From Methylomonas sp. (GTDB lineage Bacteria; Pseudomonadota; Gammaproteobacteria; Methylococcales; Methylomonadaceae): a stretch of DNA of 64,000 nucleotides. Below the pieces are notes generated by a model that saw only the letters and a list, made by a program, of their open reading frames with translations, did no database searches and had not been told where the DNA came from. A program made the position numbers and the translations under genes. Numbering within the stretch: position 1 is the stretch's first letter; every line of letters begins with the position of its first letter. Location of the stretch: the NCBI GenBank assembly GCA_002929135.1, contig PESC01000038.1, positions 28,016-92,015 on the forward strand. Reading direction: 5' to 3'. Positions 8,902 to 17,739 of the stretch are shown here, piece after piece.

Positions 8902-9000
8902 CGAGTCTCTTGCCGAGGCTCCCTTGCATTGTTGTTGTTTCGGACAAAGGCGTCCTGATTGAACGAGCGTAGCTCGTTAATTCAGGATGCCTTTTTTTTA
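8902..9000 (+). promoter_or_regulatory. NasT/ANTAR antitermination leader of nirB operon
   Basis: A 5' hairpin GAGTCTC-TTGCC-GAGGCTC (8903-8921) is followed by a second hairpin GGAC-AAAGGC-GTCC (8942-8955). The second loop has six bases with A at position 1 and G at position 4, the hallmark of ANTAR-protein RNA targets. Its 3' arm is also part of the 5' arm of the terminator that follows, so the two structures exclude each other. The first hairpin does not show a clean hexaloop with A1 and G4. The model is that NasT stabilises the second hairpin when nitrate is present, letting RNA polymerase pass into nirB. Confidence 0.65.
8946..8999 (+). terminator. Intrinsic terminator in the nirB leader
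   Basis: AGGCGTCCTGATTGAACGAGC pairs with GCTCGTTAATTCAGGATGCCT around a GTA loop, leaving two mismatches and one wobble, and is followed directly by eight T residues. It stands 63 bp before the nirB start and after the promoter, so it must be conditional rather than the end of another gene. Confidence 0.88.
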
Positions 9001-9062
9001 CCCCTGAAACACGGCACGGCTTCGGCAAACCTAACGATCGCAACGCATTAGAGGTAAATGTC

Positions 9063-11609
9063 ATGACGCGAAAACAAACACTGGTGGTCATCGGCAACGG
9101 CATGGTCGGTCAGCACTTCATAGCCAGTTTGATGGAGAGCACCGCCAGGGATCACTTCGACGTAGTCACGTTCTGCGAAGAATCCCGGCCCGCCTACGAC
9201 CGCGTGCACCTGTCGGCGTATTTCACCGGCAAGACGGCCCAGGATTTATCGCTGGTGCCCGACGGTTTCTTCGAAAGCCACGGCATCACCCTTCATCTGG
9301 GCGACAAAGCGGTCGAGATCGACCGTGTTGCCAAACGAGTAACATCGGCCAACGGTATCGTTGTCGATTACGACAAACTGGTGCTGGCGACCGGTTCTTA
9401 CCCTTTCGTGCCGCCGGTGCCGGGCCATGACAGGCCGCATTGCCTGGTGTACCGCACCCTGGATGATCTCGATGCCATCCGGGCATCGGCACAGGCTTCC
9501 CGCATCGGTGCCGTCGTCGGCGGTGGCCTACTGGGACTGGAAGCCGCCAAGGCCTTGCGTGATCTGGGTCTGGAAACCCACGTCGTCGAATTCGCACCGC
9601 GTCTGATGACCGTGCAACTGGATGACGGTGGCGGTGCCATGCTGAAACGCAAGATCGAGGCTCTGGGCGTCAAAGCGCATCTCAACAAGAACACCTCATT
9701 GATAGACGACGGCGCAAGCGCCCGTCATCGCATGAATTTCGCCGACGGCGAACACCTGGAAACCGATTTGATCCTGTTCTCGGCCGGCATTCGTCCGCGC
9801 GACGACATCGCCAGGGCCTCGGGCCTCGATGTCGGCCCGCGCGGTGGCATTGTCATCGACAACCACTGCCGCACCTCCGATGCCGATATTTATGCCATAG
9901 GCGAATGCGCCTTGTGGAACGGCCAGATATTCGGCCTGGTAGCGCCCGGTTACACCATGGCGCGCTGCGTGGTAGCGCATTTGTCAGATCAGGAACACGC
10001 CTTCACCGGCGCCGACATGAGCACCAAACTCAAGCTGATGGGCGTCGATGTCGCCAGCATAGGCGACGCCCAGGCCAGAGCGCCCGGCGCCCTGATTTAC
10101 ACCTATCAGGATGGTCGCGCCGAGGTTTACAAACGCCTGGTGGTCAGTGCCGACAACCAACGCCTGCTCGGTGCCGTGCTGGTCGGTGATGCCGCCGACT
10201 ACGGCACGCTGCTGCAATACTGCCTGAACGGCATCGAGCTACCCGAACAGCCCGAAGCCCTGATTCTGCCCGCCACGTCCGAGTCCGATCAACCAATCGG
10301 CCTGGGGGCGGATGCCCTGCCCGCATCGGCGACGGTATGCTCGTGTTATTCCGTATCCAAAGGCGACATCTGCGCCGCCATCGCCGACGGCTGCAACACG
10401 GTGCCCGCGCTGAAAACCACCACCAAGGCCGGCACCGGCTGCGGCGGTTGCGCCGCCCTGGTGAAATCGGTGCTGGACTGCGAACTGAAAAAAGCCGGGG
10501 TCGAGGTCAACAACGATTTGTGCGAACACTTCCCCCATACCCGGCAAGACCTGTTCAACCTGATTCGCATCGACGGCATCAAAACCTTCGATGCGCTGAT
10601 CGAAAAACACGGTCGCGGCCTGGGTTGCGATGTCTGTAAACAGGCGGTGGGTTCGATGCTGGCCTCGCAGTGGAACGACTACATCCTGGAAACAGCGCAC
10701 ATCGGCCTGCAAGACACCAACGACACCTTTCTGGCCAATATGCAGAAAGACGGCAGTTATTCCGTCGTGCCCAGAGTGCCGGGCGGCGAGATCACGCCTG
10801 ACGGCCTGATCGCCATCGGCCAGGTAGCCAAGAAATACGGGCTGTACACCAAGATCACCGGTGGCCAGCGCGTCGACCTGTTCGGTGCCCGCGTCGAGCA
10901 ATTGCCCGCCATCTGGGGTGAATTGATAGCCGCCGGCTTCGAATCCGGCCACGCCTACGGCAAGGCGCTGCGCACCGTCAAATCCTGCGTTGGCAGCACC
11001 TGGTGCCGTTATGGTGTCGATGACAGCGTGGGCTTGGCGATCGAACTGGAAAACCGTTACAAGGGCCTGCGGGCACCGCACAAAATCAAGTTTGCCGTCT
11101 CGGGCTGCACCCGTGAATGCGCCGAGGCGCAGGGCAAGGACATTGGCGTCATCGCCACCGAAGGCGGCTGGAATCTGTACGTCTGCGGCAACGGCGGCAT
11201 GAAACCGCGCCACGCCGACCTGTTTGCCACCAGCCTCGACAAGGCTACGCTGATCCGTTACATCGACCGTGTGCTGATGTTCTACATCCGCACCGCCGAC
11301 CGGCTGCAACGCACCTCGGTGTGGATGGACAACCTCGAAGGCGGCCTGGCCTACCTGAAAGCCGTGGTCATTGCCGACAAACTGGGTATGGCCGATGAAC
11401 TGGAGCGACAAATGGCACATGTCGTCGATACCTATCAGTGCGAATGGAAAACCACGCTGGAGGACGACAACAAACTCAAACGCTTCCGCCATTTCGTCAA
11501 CAGCGACCAGCCCGACGACCATATCGTGTTCGTCGAGGAACGCGGCCAGATTCGTCCGGCCAGCCCGCAGGAGCGCAAGCATTTTCGCCTGATCGAGGAG
11601 GTTGCATGA
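9063..11609 (+). CDS. nirB: Nitrite reductase [NAD(P)H] large subunit
   Basis: Cytoplasmic assimilatory nitrite reductase, 848 aa, which reduces nitrite to ammonium with NAD(P)H. In order: FAD/NAD(P)H oxidoreductase domain (starts LVVIGNGMVGQ; second dinucleotide fold GAVVGGGLLGLEAA); BFD-like [2Fe-2S] domain with CSCYSVSKGD and GTGCGGC (about 425-470); ferredoxin-like half domain; and siroheme/[4Fe-4S] domain with CVGSTWC and SGCTRECAE (about 640-690). The start is preceded by AGAGGT. It overlaps nirD by ATGA. Expression is probably controlled by the sigma-54 promoter and antitermination leader upstream. Confidence 0.97.
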   Translation: MTRKQTLVVIGNGMVGQHFIASLMESTARDHFDVVTFCEESRPAYDRVHLSAYFTGKTAQDLSLVPDGFFESHGITLHLGDKAVEIDRVAKRVTSANGIVVDYDKLVLATGSYPFVPPVPGHDRPHCLVYRTLDDLDAIRASAQASRIGAVVGGGLLGLEAAKALRDLGLETHVVEFAPRLMTVQLDDGGGAMLKRKIEALGVKAHLNKNTSLIDDGASARHRMNFADGEHLETDLILFSAGIRPRDDIARASGLDVGPRGGIVIDNHCRTSDADIYAIGECALWNGQIFGLVAPGYTMARCVVAHLSDQEHAFTGADMSTKLKLMGVDVASIGDAQARAPGALIYTYQDGRAEVYKRLVVSADNQRLLGAVLVGDAADYGTLLQYCLNGIELPEQPEALILPATSESDQPIGLGADALPASATVCSCYSVSKGDICAAIADGCNTVPALKTTTKAGTGCGGCAALVKSVLDCELKKAGVEVNNDLCEHFPHTRQDLFNLIRIDGIKTFDALIEKHGRGLGCDVCKQAVGSMLASQWNDYILETAHIGLQDTNDTFLANMQKDGSYSVVPRVPGGEITPDGLIAIGQVAKKYGLYTKITGGQRVDLFGARVEQLPAIWGELIAAGFESGHAYGKALRTVKSCVGSTWCRYGVDDSVGLAIELENRYKGLRAPHKIKFAVSGCTRECAEAQGKDIGVIATEGGWNLYVCGNGGMKPRHADLFATSLDKATLIRYIDRVLMFYIRTADRLQRTSVWMDNLEGGLAYLKAVVIADKLGMADELERQMAHVVDTYQCEWKTTLEDDNKLKRFRHFVNSDQPDDHIVFVEERGQIRPASPQERKHFRLIEEVA

Positions 11610-11974
11610 ACCGCTGGATCGATGTCTGCGGGGTGGACGATCTACAGCCCGACTCCGGCGTCTGTGCGCAGGTTGCAGGCCATCAGGTAGCGATGTTCCA
11701 TCTGCCCAAACTGGATGCGGTGTACTCGCTCGACAACTTCGATCCGATCGCTCAAGCCAATGTCCTGTCGCGCGGCATGGTCGGCGACCTGGGCGGCGAA
11801 CCCATGGTGGCATCGCCCATGTACAAGCAGCATTACAATCTGAAGACCGGTGTCTGTTTCGAAGATGCCAGCGTCAGACTGACGACGTATCGGCTGCGTA
11901 TCGCCGATCACCGTGTCTGGCTACAGGTCGATGAACACGGTGTGCCAGTCGCAATGCCGATTGCCACGCCATGA
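11606..11974 (+). CDS. nirD: Nitrite reductase [NAD(P)H] small subunit
   Basis: Rieske-fold partner of NirB, 122 aa. Family features are the opening WIDVCGVDDLQPDSGVCA and the segment DNFDPIAQANVLSRGMV. Like other NirD proteins it lacks the Cys/His pairs that hold a Rieske cluster, so it is structural or regulatory rather than an electron carrier. The ORF track shows it fused to an upstream shadow; the real start is the ATG at 11606, with the strong ribosome site GAGGAGG, overlapping the nirB stop as ATGA. It overlaps nasA in the same way, so the three genes are translationally coupled. Confidence 0.93.
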   Translation: MNRWIDVCGVDDLQPDSGVCAQVAGHQVAMFHLPKLDAVYSLDNFDPIAQANVLSRGMVGDLGGEPMVASPMYKQHYNLKTGVCFEDASVRLTTYRLRIADHRVWLQVDEHGVPVAMPIATP

Positions 11975-14631
11975 AGACGATCAAAACCACCTGCCCGTAT
12001 TGCGGTGTCGGCTGCGGCATAGCAGCCCGCGTCGATGCCGCATCGCGGCAGGTGACGGTGCAAGGCGATCAAAACCACCCGGCCAATTTCGGCAGACTGT
12101 GCTCCAAAGGCCTGGCGCTGGCCGAAACATTGGCGCTGGACACCCGCTTGTTGCGGCCACAGATTGGCGACCGGGTGGTCAACTGGGGAGCGGCGCTGGA
12201 TCATGTGGCGGACGGTTTCCGCCGCATCATTGCCGAACACGGGCCGGATGCCGTCGCGCTGTACGCTTCCGGCCAATTGCTGACCGAGGATTATTACGTT
12301 GCCAACAAGCTGATGAAAGGCTTTATCGGCAGCGCCAATATCGACACCAACAGCCGCTTGTGCATGTCGTCGTCGGTTGCCGGGCACAAGCGGGCATTCG
12401 GTGCCGACACCGTGCCCGGTTGTTACGAGGATTTGGAACTGACCGACATGATCGTGTTGATCGGCTCCAACGCCGCCTGGTGTCACCCTGTGAGTTTTCA
12501 GCGCATCCGCGCCGCGAAAAAGCTGAGGCCGGACATGAAAATCGTCGTCATCGATCCGCGCCGTACCAGCAGTTGCGACATTGCCGACCTGCATCTGCCG
12601 CTGGCACCCGGTAGTGACGTGCTGTTGTTCAACGGCCTGCTGCGCGACTTACAGCAACGGCAGCGGCTGGATGCCGAATACATCCAACACCATACCAACG
12701 GCTTTGCCTCGGCCATGGCCGAGGCCGACAGCGCGACGCCTGAGCGGGTTGCCGAAGGCTGCGGCCTGCCACTGGCCGATGTGACCACGTTCTACCGCTG
12801 GTTTGGCGAGCACAACAAGGTGATGAGTCTGTACAGCCAAGGCGTCAATCAATCGACCTCGGGCACCGATAAAGTCAACAGCATCATCAATTGTCACCTG
12901 GCCACAGGCCGCATCGGCAAGCCTGGCAGGGGGCCGTTCTCGCTGACCGGCCAACCCAATGCCATGGGCGGGCGTGAAGTCGGTGGCCTGGCGCACCAAC
13001 TGGCGGCGCACATGGACTTCACCAACCCGAACGATGTCGAGCGCGTCGCCCGCTTCTGGGGCAGCGAGCGCATCGCCCGTCAGCCCGGTTATCCGGCGGT
13101 GGCGCTGTTCGATGCCATACACCAGGGCAAGGTCAAGGCGGTGTGGATCATGGGTACCAATCCGGTCGTCAGCTTGCCGGATGCCGACAAGGTCAGGCAG
13201 GCACTGGCGCGTTGTGAGTTGGTCGTCGTCTCCGATTGTGTGGCGCGTACCGATACCAGCGCATGGGCGCATGTGCTGTTGCCCGCCGCAGGTTGGGGCG
13301 AAAAAGACGGCACGGTGACCAATTCCGAACGACGGATTTCCCGGCAGCGGGCCTTGCTGCCGTTCGCCGGTGACGCCAAGCCGGATTGGTGGATCATCAG
13401 CCAGGTAGCCCACCGCCTGGGCTACGGAGCAGCCTTCGATTATCAAACGCCTGCCGATATTTTTCGTGAGCACGCCGCCTTGTCGGGCTTCGAAAACGAT
13501 GCCGAACACGGTGTACGCGATTTCGACATTTCCGGCTTGGCGAACCTGGATGATGTGGCTTACGCCGAGTTGCAGCCCGTGCAATGGCCGGTGAACCCGG
13601 CATTTCCCGAGGGCCGTGCCCGGCTGTTCGACGATGGCCGCTTTTTCACCGCCTCGGGCAGAGCGCAATTCGTCGCGGCGACACCCAAACCACCGGCGCA
13701 TCCGGTCGATGCCGATTACCCGCTGGTGCTGAATACCGGCCGGGTGCGCGACCAATGGCACACGATGACCCGTACCGCCATCGCCGCCAAGCTCAACCAG
13801 CATCGGCCCGAGGTGTACGTCGATGTGCATCCGGTCGATGCCGAACGTCATCGCCTGAGTGATGGCGGCCTGGCCCGACTGGACAGTATGCGCGGCCACC
13901 TGCTGGCACGGGTACGCGTCACCGACGACCAAGCCCCCGGCAGCGTGTTTGTGCCCATGCACTGGACTGCGCAGTTTGCCAGTCAGGGCCGGGTGGGCGT
14001 GTTGATCGGTGACAGCGTTGATCCCATTTCCAAACAACCGGAAAGCAAGCACACACCGGTGAAAATCGCCGCGTTCGATACCGCCTGGCAGGGTTTTGTG
14101 ATGGCGCGACAGCCATTCGATGTCGAGGGGATCGACTACTGGAACCGGATACACGGCGACGAATATCAGCACTACGAACTGGCGGCGACGCAGGCGCTGG
14201 GCGACGTATCGCACTGGCTGCGCAGCAGGCTGCCGATGCAGGTGCATGATGAGTGGCTGGCTTGTTTCGACGCAGGCAGCGGGGCTTATCGCGCCGCGCA
14301 AATCGTCGATGACCGTCTCGAAGCCGTGGTCATGATGGCTTGCAGTGGCACGTTGCCGGATCGGCAATGGCTGGCTTCGCTGTTTGCCAAGCATGCACTG
14401 GATGCCACCGACCGTCTGGGCTTGCTGAGCGCCTGCCCGGTCAATGGTCAGGCGACCGACGGCGCGACCGTTTGCGCCTGTTTCGGCATCGGCGAGCGAA
14501 CGATTTGCCGCGCCATCGATGACCACGACCTGAAAACGACACAGGATGTGGGTCAGTGCCTGAAAGCCGGCACCGGATGCGGCTCCTGCGTACCGGAAAT
14601 CAGCAAGCTGCTGGCGCTGGCCAGCGCCTGA
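11971..14631 (+). CDS. nasA: Assimilatory nitrate reductase catalytic subunit
   Basis: Molybdenum bis-MGD enzyme, 886 aa, that reduces nitrate to nitrite in the cytoplasm for NirBD. The N-terminal [4Fe-4S] motif is CPYCGVGCG followed by GRLCSKG. Molybdopterin oxidoreductase and dinucleotide-binding domains follow (GTNPVVSLPDAD; LNTGRVRDQWHTMTRT). At the C-terminus there is a BFD-like [2Fe-2S] domain (VCACFGIGE and GTGCGSC, about 830-880), as in the Klebsiella type, which takes electrons from a partner. No nasB/nasC-like electron-transfer subunit is encoded nearby, so the electron donor is unknown. Confidence 0.95.
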   Translation: MKTIKTTCPYCGVGCGIAARVDAASRQVTVQGDQNHPANFGRLCSKGLALAETLALDTRLLRPQIGDRVVNWGAALDHVADGFRRIIAEHGPDAVALYASGQLLTEDYYVANKLMKGFIGSANIDTNSRLCMSSSVAGHKRAFGADTVPGCYEDLELTDMIVLIGSNAAWCHPVSFQRIRAAKKLRPDMKIVVIDPRRTSSCDIADLHLPLAPGSDVLLFNGLLRDLQQRQRLDAEYIQHHTNGFASAMAEADSATPERVAEGCGLPLADVTTFYRWFGEHNKVMSLYSQGVNQSTSGTDKVNSIINCHLATGRIGKPGRGPFSLTGQPNAMGGREVGGLAHQLAAHMDFTNPNDVERVARFWGSERIARQPGYPAVALFDAIHQGKVKAVWIMGTNPVVSLPDADKVRQALARCELVVVSDCVARTDTSAWAHVLLPAAGWGEKDGTVTNSERRISRQRALLPFAGDAKPDWWIISQVAHRLGYGAAFDYQTPADIFREHAALSGFENDAEHGVRDFDISGLANLDDVAYAELQPVQWPVNPAFPEGRARLFDDGRFFTASGRAQFVAATPKPPAHPVDADYPLVLNTGRVRDQWHTMTRTAIAAKLNQHRPEVYVDVHPVDAERHRLSDGGLARLDSMRGHLLARVRVTDDQAPGSVFVPMHWTAQFASQGRVGVLIGDSVDPISKQPESKHTPVKIAAFDTAWQGFVMARQPFDVEGIDYWNRIHGDEYQHYELAATQALGDVSHWLRSRLPMQVHDEWLACFDAGSGAYRAAQIVDDRLEAVVMMACSGTLPDRQWLASLFAKHALDATDRLGLLSACPVNGQATDGATVCACFGIGERTICRAIDDHDLKTTQDVGQCLKAGTGCGSCVPEISKLLALASA

Positions 14632-14644
14632 ACGACAAACCACT

Positions 14645-14663
14645 GGGCGAACAACGCTCGCCC
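14645..14663 (+). terminator. Hairpin after nasA
   Basis: GGGCGA-ACAACGC-TCGCCC forms a 6-bp GC-rich stem 14 bp after the nasA stop. There is no T-run, so it may be an RNA 3'-end stabiliser rather than an intrinsic terminator. Confidence 0.35.
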
Positions 14664-14865
14664 GGGCTGCGTTCATACCACCGCAAAAGCCTCTCCGTCC
14701 GCTAAAAATCACACGATCAACCATCAAAATTTGTATTTTCAAGTCGGCAGCACGTATCCTGTAAGCCATGTAACTGAGCGATCACGTTGCAGGGCTGAGC
14801 CATTAGCGATGATTCATGCCCCCCGATAAATTTGAACTCTTTCCATTTTCATCAGGAGTATCACT

Positions 14866-15330
14866 ATGCAAGGCGATAAAAAAATCATTGAGTATCTGAA
14901 CAAGGTGCTGGAAAACGAGCTGACTGCAATCAACCAGTATTTTTTGCATGCCCGCATGTACAAGAACTGGGGAATCAGCAAACTCAACGACAGGGTTTAT
15001 CACGAGTCGATTGATGGCATGAAACGTGCCGACAAGTTGATCGAGCGTATTTTGTTTCTCGAAGGTCTGCCAAATCTGCAAAACCTGGGAAAACTATTGG
15101 TAGGCGAAAATCCTGAAGAAATGCTGGCGTGCGACCTCAAGCTGGAGCAGCAGGCGCTGCCACTGTTACGCGAAGCAATCGCCTATTGCGAAAACGCCAG
15201 TGATTTCGTTTCCCGAGAGGTATTTGAAGACATTCTGGAAAACGGAGAGGAATACGTCGATTGGCTGGAAACCCAGTTTGACTTGATCGAAAAAGTGAGT
15301 ATCCAGAATTATCTGCAATCGCAGATGTAA
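14866..15330 (+). CDS. bfr: Bacterioferritin, heme-type subunit with altered ferroxidase centre
   Basis: Iron-storage cage subunit, 154 aa, aligning without gaps to E. coli Bfr over at least the first 130 residues. The heme-binding Met52 is present (DGMKRAD). Of the six di-iron ligands, Glu18 and Glu94 remain, but Glu51 is Gly, His54 is Arg, Glu127 is Gly and His130 is Tyr. The subunit therefore probably binds heme but cannot form a working ferroxidase site. Neisseria and Magnetospirillum have paired subunits of this kind, one with heme ligand and one with the di-iron site, so a partner bfr gene should exist elsewhere. The ribosome site is CAGGAG. The gene stands alone. Confidence 0.93.
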   Translation: MQGDKKIIEYLNKVLENELTAINQYFLHARMYKNWGISKLNDRVYHESIDGMKRADKLIERILFLEGLPNLQNLGKLLVGENPEEMLACDLKLEQQALPLLREAIAYCENASDFVSREVFEDILENGEEYVDWLETQFDLIEKVSIQNYLQSQM

Positions 15331-15729
15331 TTTTTCTCGCTCCCACACGCAGCAGAGGACTGCATACCGATGCTGCTTGAGGGTTATCCCCATACGCGCC
15401 AACTTAAGCCACTAACCCATTGATTAAACACGGCTAAGATTCATTTCTCGACATGGGTTCAGCAGAGCGAGAAGGGAGCTTGGCAAGCATTGCAGCGTCC
15501 GTTTTCTGGGGCGTTCGCTCAAGCTCTTGATGCTGTCATCCCTAAAGCGGACATCGACGGGGAAACAGGCTTTGATACCTGCTTTGAGGTCATCCGCGAC
15601 GGTACGCCAGAGTCGCCAATCGGCTACAGGTGGCCTGTCCGTTGTGCAACCCGGTAAGACAGCTTGCAGCTATCGACCCTAGTCTATAAAAATCCCCTGC
15701 ATTCCATTCATACCCTTCAGGAGTTCACC
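15331..15729. other. Intergenic stretch without a recognised gene
   Basis: About 400 bp after bfr. One plus-strand frame ending in TAA at 15655 stays open for nearly 60 codons (for example DGETGFDTCFEVIRDGTPES) but has no start codon, and I do not recognise the product. It could be a gene remnant. I see no RNA gene or repeat here. Confidence 0.4.
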
Positions 15730-16323
15730 ATGGCGCGTCAAACCGAGGCATCACAACGCAATGACTACGAGCTGCTGCCCGTGCTGAACGCGCTGGTCTA
15801 TGCCGCCCTGCCAGCCGAACGCATGGCCAAACGGCTGACCAATAACATCGTGTTCGCCATGATTGCCGGTGTGCTGGCAGCGGTCTGGCTGGCCTACTAT
15901 CTGGTCAGCATTCTGCACTGGGACGTGGGCAGCGCGGCTGCGCTGGGGGTGTTACTGACCTTGCCTTCGTTGCTGTTGATCGGGTTTTACAGGGTATTGA
16001 ACGCCATGAACGGATTAACGCACCGATTACAGGGCATCGCGGACAGTATCGAGACCGAAACCACCGGCTATCCCAGAGCAGCGGACGATGACAAAGACGC
16101 TATCGCAACGAACCGGCCTGGATTATCCAGTTTGTTAAGATTTGGCCGCAGCATCGTCGACGTCCAATCCTGTGGTGTAGCGGCAAGACCCGTTTTATCT
16201 GCACTTGGGCCTGCCGTCAGGCTGGCGAATAAAGCGTTCCTGCTACTGACATTGCTGGCTGCCATTGGCAGTTTTGCCGTGATTACCCTGACCATGGCCA
16301 GTTGGGTGTCCTATGCGCTTTGA
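15730..16323 (+). CDS. Hypothetical inner-membrane protein
   Basis: 197 aa, function not recognised. The start at 15730 is chosen because CAGGAG lies 7 bp before it; the ORF track extends 22 codons further upstream without a ribosome site. Three strong hydrophobic helices are visible: IVFAMIAGVLAAVWLAYYLV, ALGVLLTLPSLLLIGFYRVL, and a C-terminal one around LLTLLAAIGSFAVITLTM. Between the second and third is a polar stretch of about 100 residues with no motif I know. The next gene, a lytic transglycosylase, is on the same strand 99 bp away but there is no proof of an operon. Confidence 0.7.
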   Translation: MARQTEASQRNDYELLPVLNALVYAALPAERMAKRLTNNIVFAMIAGVLAAVWLAYYLVSILHWDVGSAAALGVLLTLPSLLLIGFYRVLNAMNGLTHRLQGIADSIETETTGYPRAADDDKDAIATNRPGLSSLLRFGRSIVDVQSCGVAARPVLSALGPAVRLANKAFLLLTLLAAIGSFAVITLTMASWVSYAL

Positions 16324-16422
16324 AATCCGGCTTAGCTGAAGAAACCCAATAAACGACTATTATCGATCCGAAGAAATCAACGCGCTGCGTGAGCAATATC
16401 GCAGTCCTGCCCGGAGTAAACC

Positions 16423-17529
16423 ATGCCCAACCCCATTCGTCGTCTGAATACAAGCCATGGACTGCCAAATCTGCTCATATCTGGTCTGGTAGTTGTACTG
16501 CTAAGCGCCTGCGGCAGCCAGACCGTCGTCAAGCGTGACAAACCCACCGCTACTTACCGCGCCAATGCGCCAAAACAGCCGAGCATCCTGCCGCCCCGCC
16601 CCGCCGACACGGCAGTCGCTTATACCAGCCTGTTCCCCAAGCCGGTGGCGCTGATGCCGGCTGTCGATTTCTGGCGCAAGACCTACGCAGTCTGGAGCCG
16701 TTCGCAAGTGGCTTTTCATGACGACCGCCACATGGACATCGTGTATGAAGTCATGGAACTGCCGGGCTACGTTGCCGAAGGCTTGACCGCAGAACAAAAA
16801 GACCAGGTCAGCCAGCGCCGCGATTTCTGGAAAGCGAAACTGGCAGGTCTGGAATACAAGCTGCGCTATAGCGCTCCGCTCGACGCTTTCGACCAGCAAT
16901 TGATGAGCAAACTGGCAAGCGGGGGGCGTGACGCAAGAACTATACTGACGGGGGCCGACAGCCGCGTTCGCTCGCAGCGTGGCACTCGCGAACGCTTCAA
17001 GCGTGGCCTGGAAATCAGTGGTCGTTACGATCTGCAATTCCGCAAGGTATTCCGCGATGCCGGTTTACCGGAAGAGCTGGCCTATCTACCGCATGTCGAG
17101 TCGTCATTTCAGCCCGCGGCGCGCTCATCCGCCGGTGCAGTAGGCATGTGGCAGTTCACCAAAGCAGCCGCCAAGACCTTCATGCCGGGCGGCGATAGTG
17201 TCGACCAACGGCTGAACCCTTTCGTGTCGGCACAAGGTGCCGCGCGCTATCTGAGTTATGCCTACGGCAAACTCGGCAACTGGCCATCGGCGATTACTTC
17301 ATACAACCACGGCATAGGCGGCATGAAACGGGCGCACAATCAAATGGGTACAGATTTCGTCACCATCGTCGACCGCTACGACGGCCCGGCATTCGGCTTT
17401 GCCTCGCGCAACTACTACGCCCAGTTTCTGGCCGCCCGCGAAATCGCCAATCAGCCACACGCCTTCTTTCAAGAAGGCGTGAATTTTGAAAGCCCGATAT
17501 TGCCTGGACAATATGTCGCCTCGGAATAG
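16423..17529 (+). CDS. Lipoprotein lytic transglycosylase (SLT domain, MltD-like)
   Basis: Peptidoglycan-cleaving enzyme, 368 aa, likely anchored in the outer membrane. The N-terminus carries a lipoprotein signal ending LLSACGS. The C-terminal half (about 200-330) is an SLT domain with the catalytic Glu in LPHVESSFQP, followed by AGAVGMWQFTKAAA and the ITSYNHGIGGM motif. The order and wording of these motifs match MltD-type enzymes, but the C-terminal LysM repeats of classical MltD are absent. GGAG precedes the ATG by 6 bp. The front half, rich in charged residues, has no recognised domain. Confidence 0.85.
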   Translation: MPNPIRRLNTSHGLPNLLISGLVVVLLSACGSQTVVKRDKPTATYRANAPKQPSILPPRPADTAVAYTSLFPKPVALMPAVDFWRKTYAVWSRSQVAFHDDRHMDIVYEVMELPGYVAEGLTAEQKDQVSQRRDFWKAKLAGLEYKLRYSAPLDAFDQQLMSKLASGGRDARTILTGADSRVRSQRGTRERFKRGLEISGRYDLQFRKVFRDAGLPEELAYLPHVESSFQPAARSSAGAVGMWQFTKAAAKTFMPGGDSVDQRLNPFVSAQGAARYLSYAYGKLGNWPSAITSYNHGIGGMKRAHNQMGTDFVTIVDRYDGPAFGFASRNYYAQFLAAREIANQPHAFFQEGVNFESPILPGQYVASE

Positions 17530-17739
17530 CGCGACGCTTTTGAATGCGGATTGAATCTCAAATGACATCCTAATTTATGCGCCTCGCCCTCTCGGTTTGA
17601 ATCCATCCACGCAATTGACATTCCGTTTTTTTTGATTTTTCGGGTAAAATGCGCGGATTTTTCATGGCCACTGCCAGCGAAAAAGCTGCGGCAAGGCTGC
17701 CAGAAGCAAAACGTTTTCATCCCCATTCAGAGTACAACC

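Noticed and set aside
8489-9103. 204-codon minus-strand ORF across the nirB leader
   Set aside because: It consists of repeat DNA and the regulatory region, with phantom FPRRAWER-type peptides and no protein-like features.
12649-14769. 706-codon ORF on the minus strand opposite nasA, and a 524-codon one opposite nirB (10239-11813)
   Set aside because: Both are antisense shadows of high-GC genes whose plus-strand products show complete domain sets; the antisense translations have no recognisable motifs.
17616-17670. Sigma-70 promoter TTGACA ... TAAAAT before the EF-G paralogue
   Set aside because: The spacer is 24 bp, too long for a normal promoter, and no better -35 box pairs with the TAAAAT.
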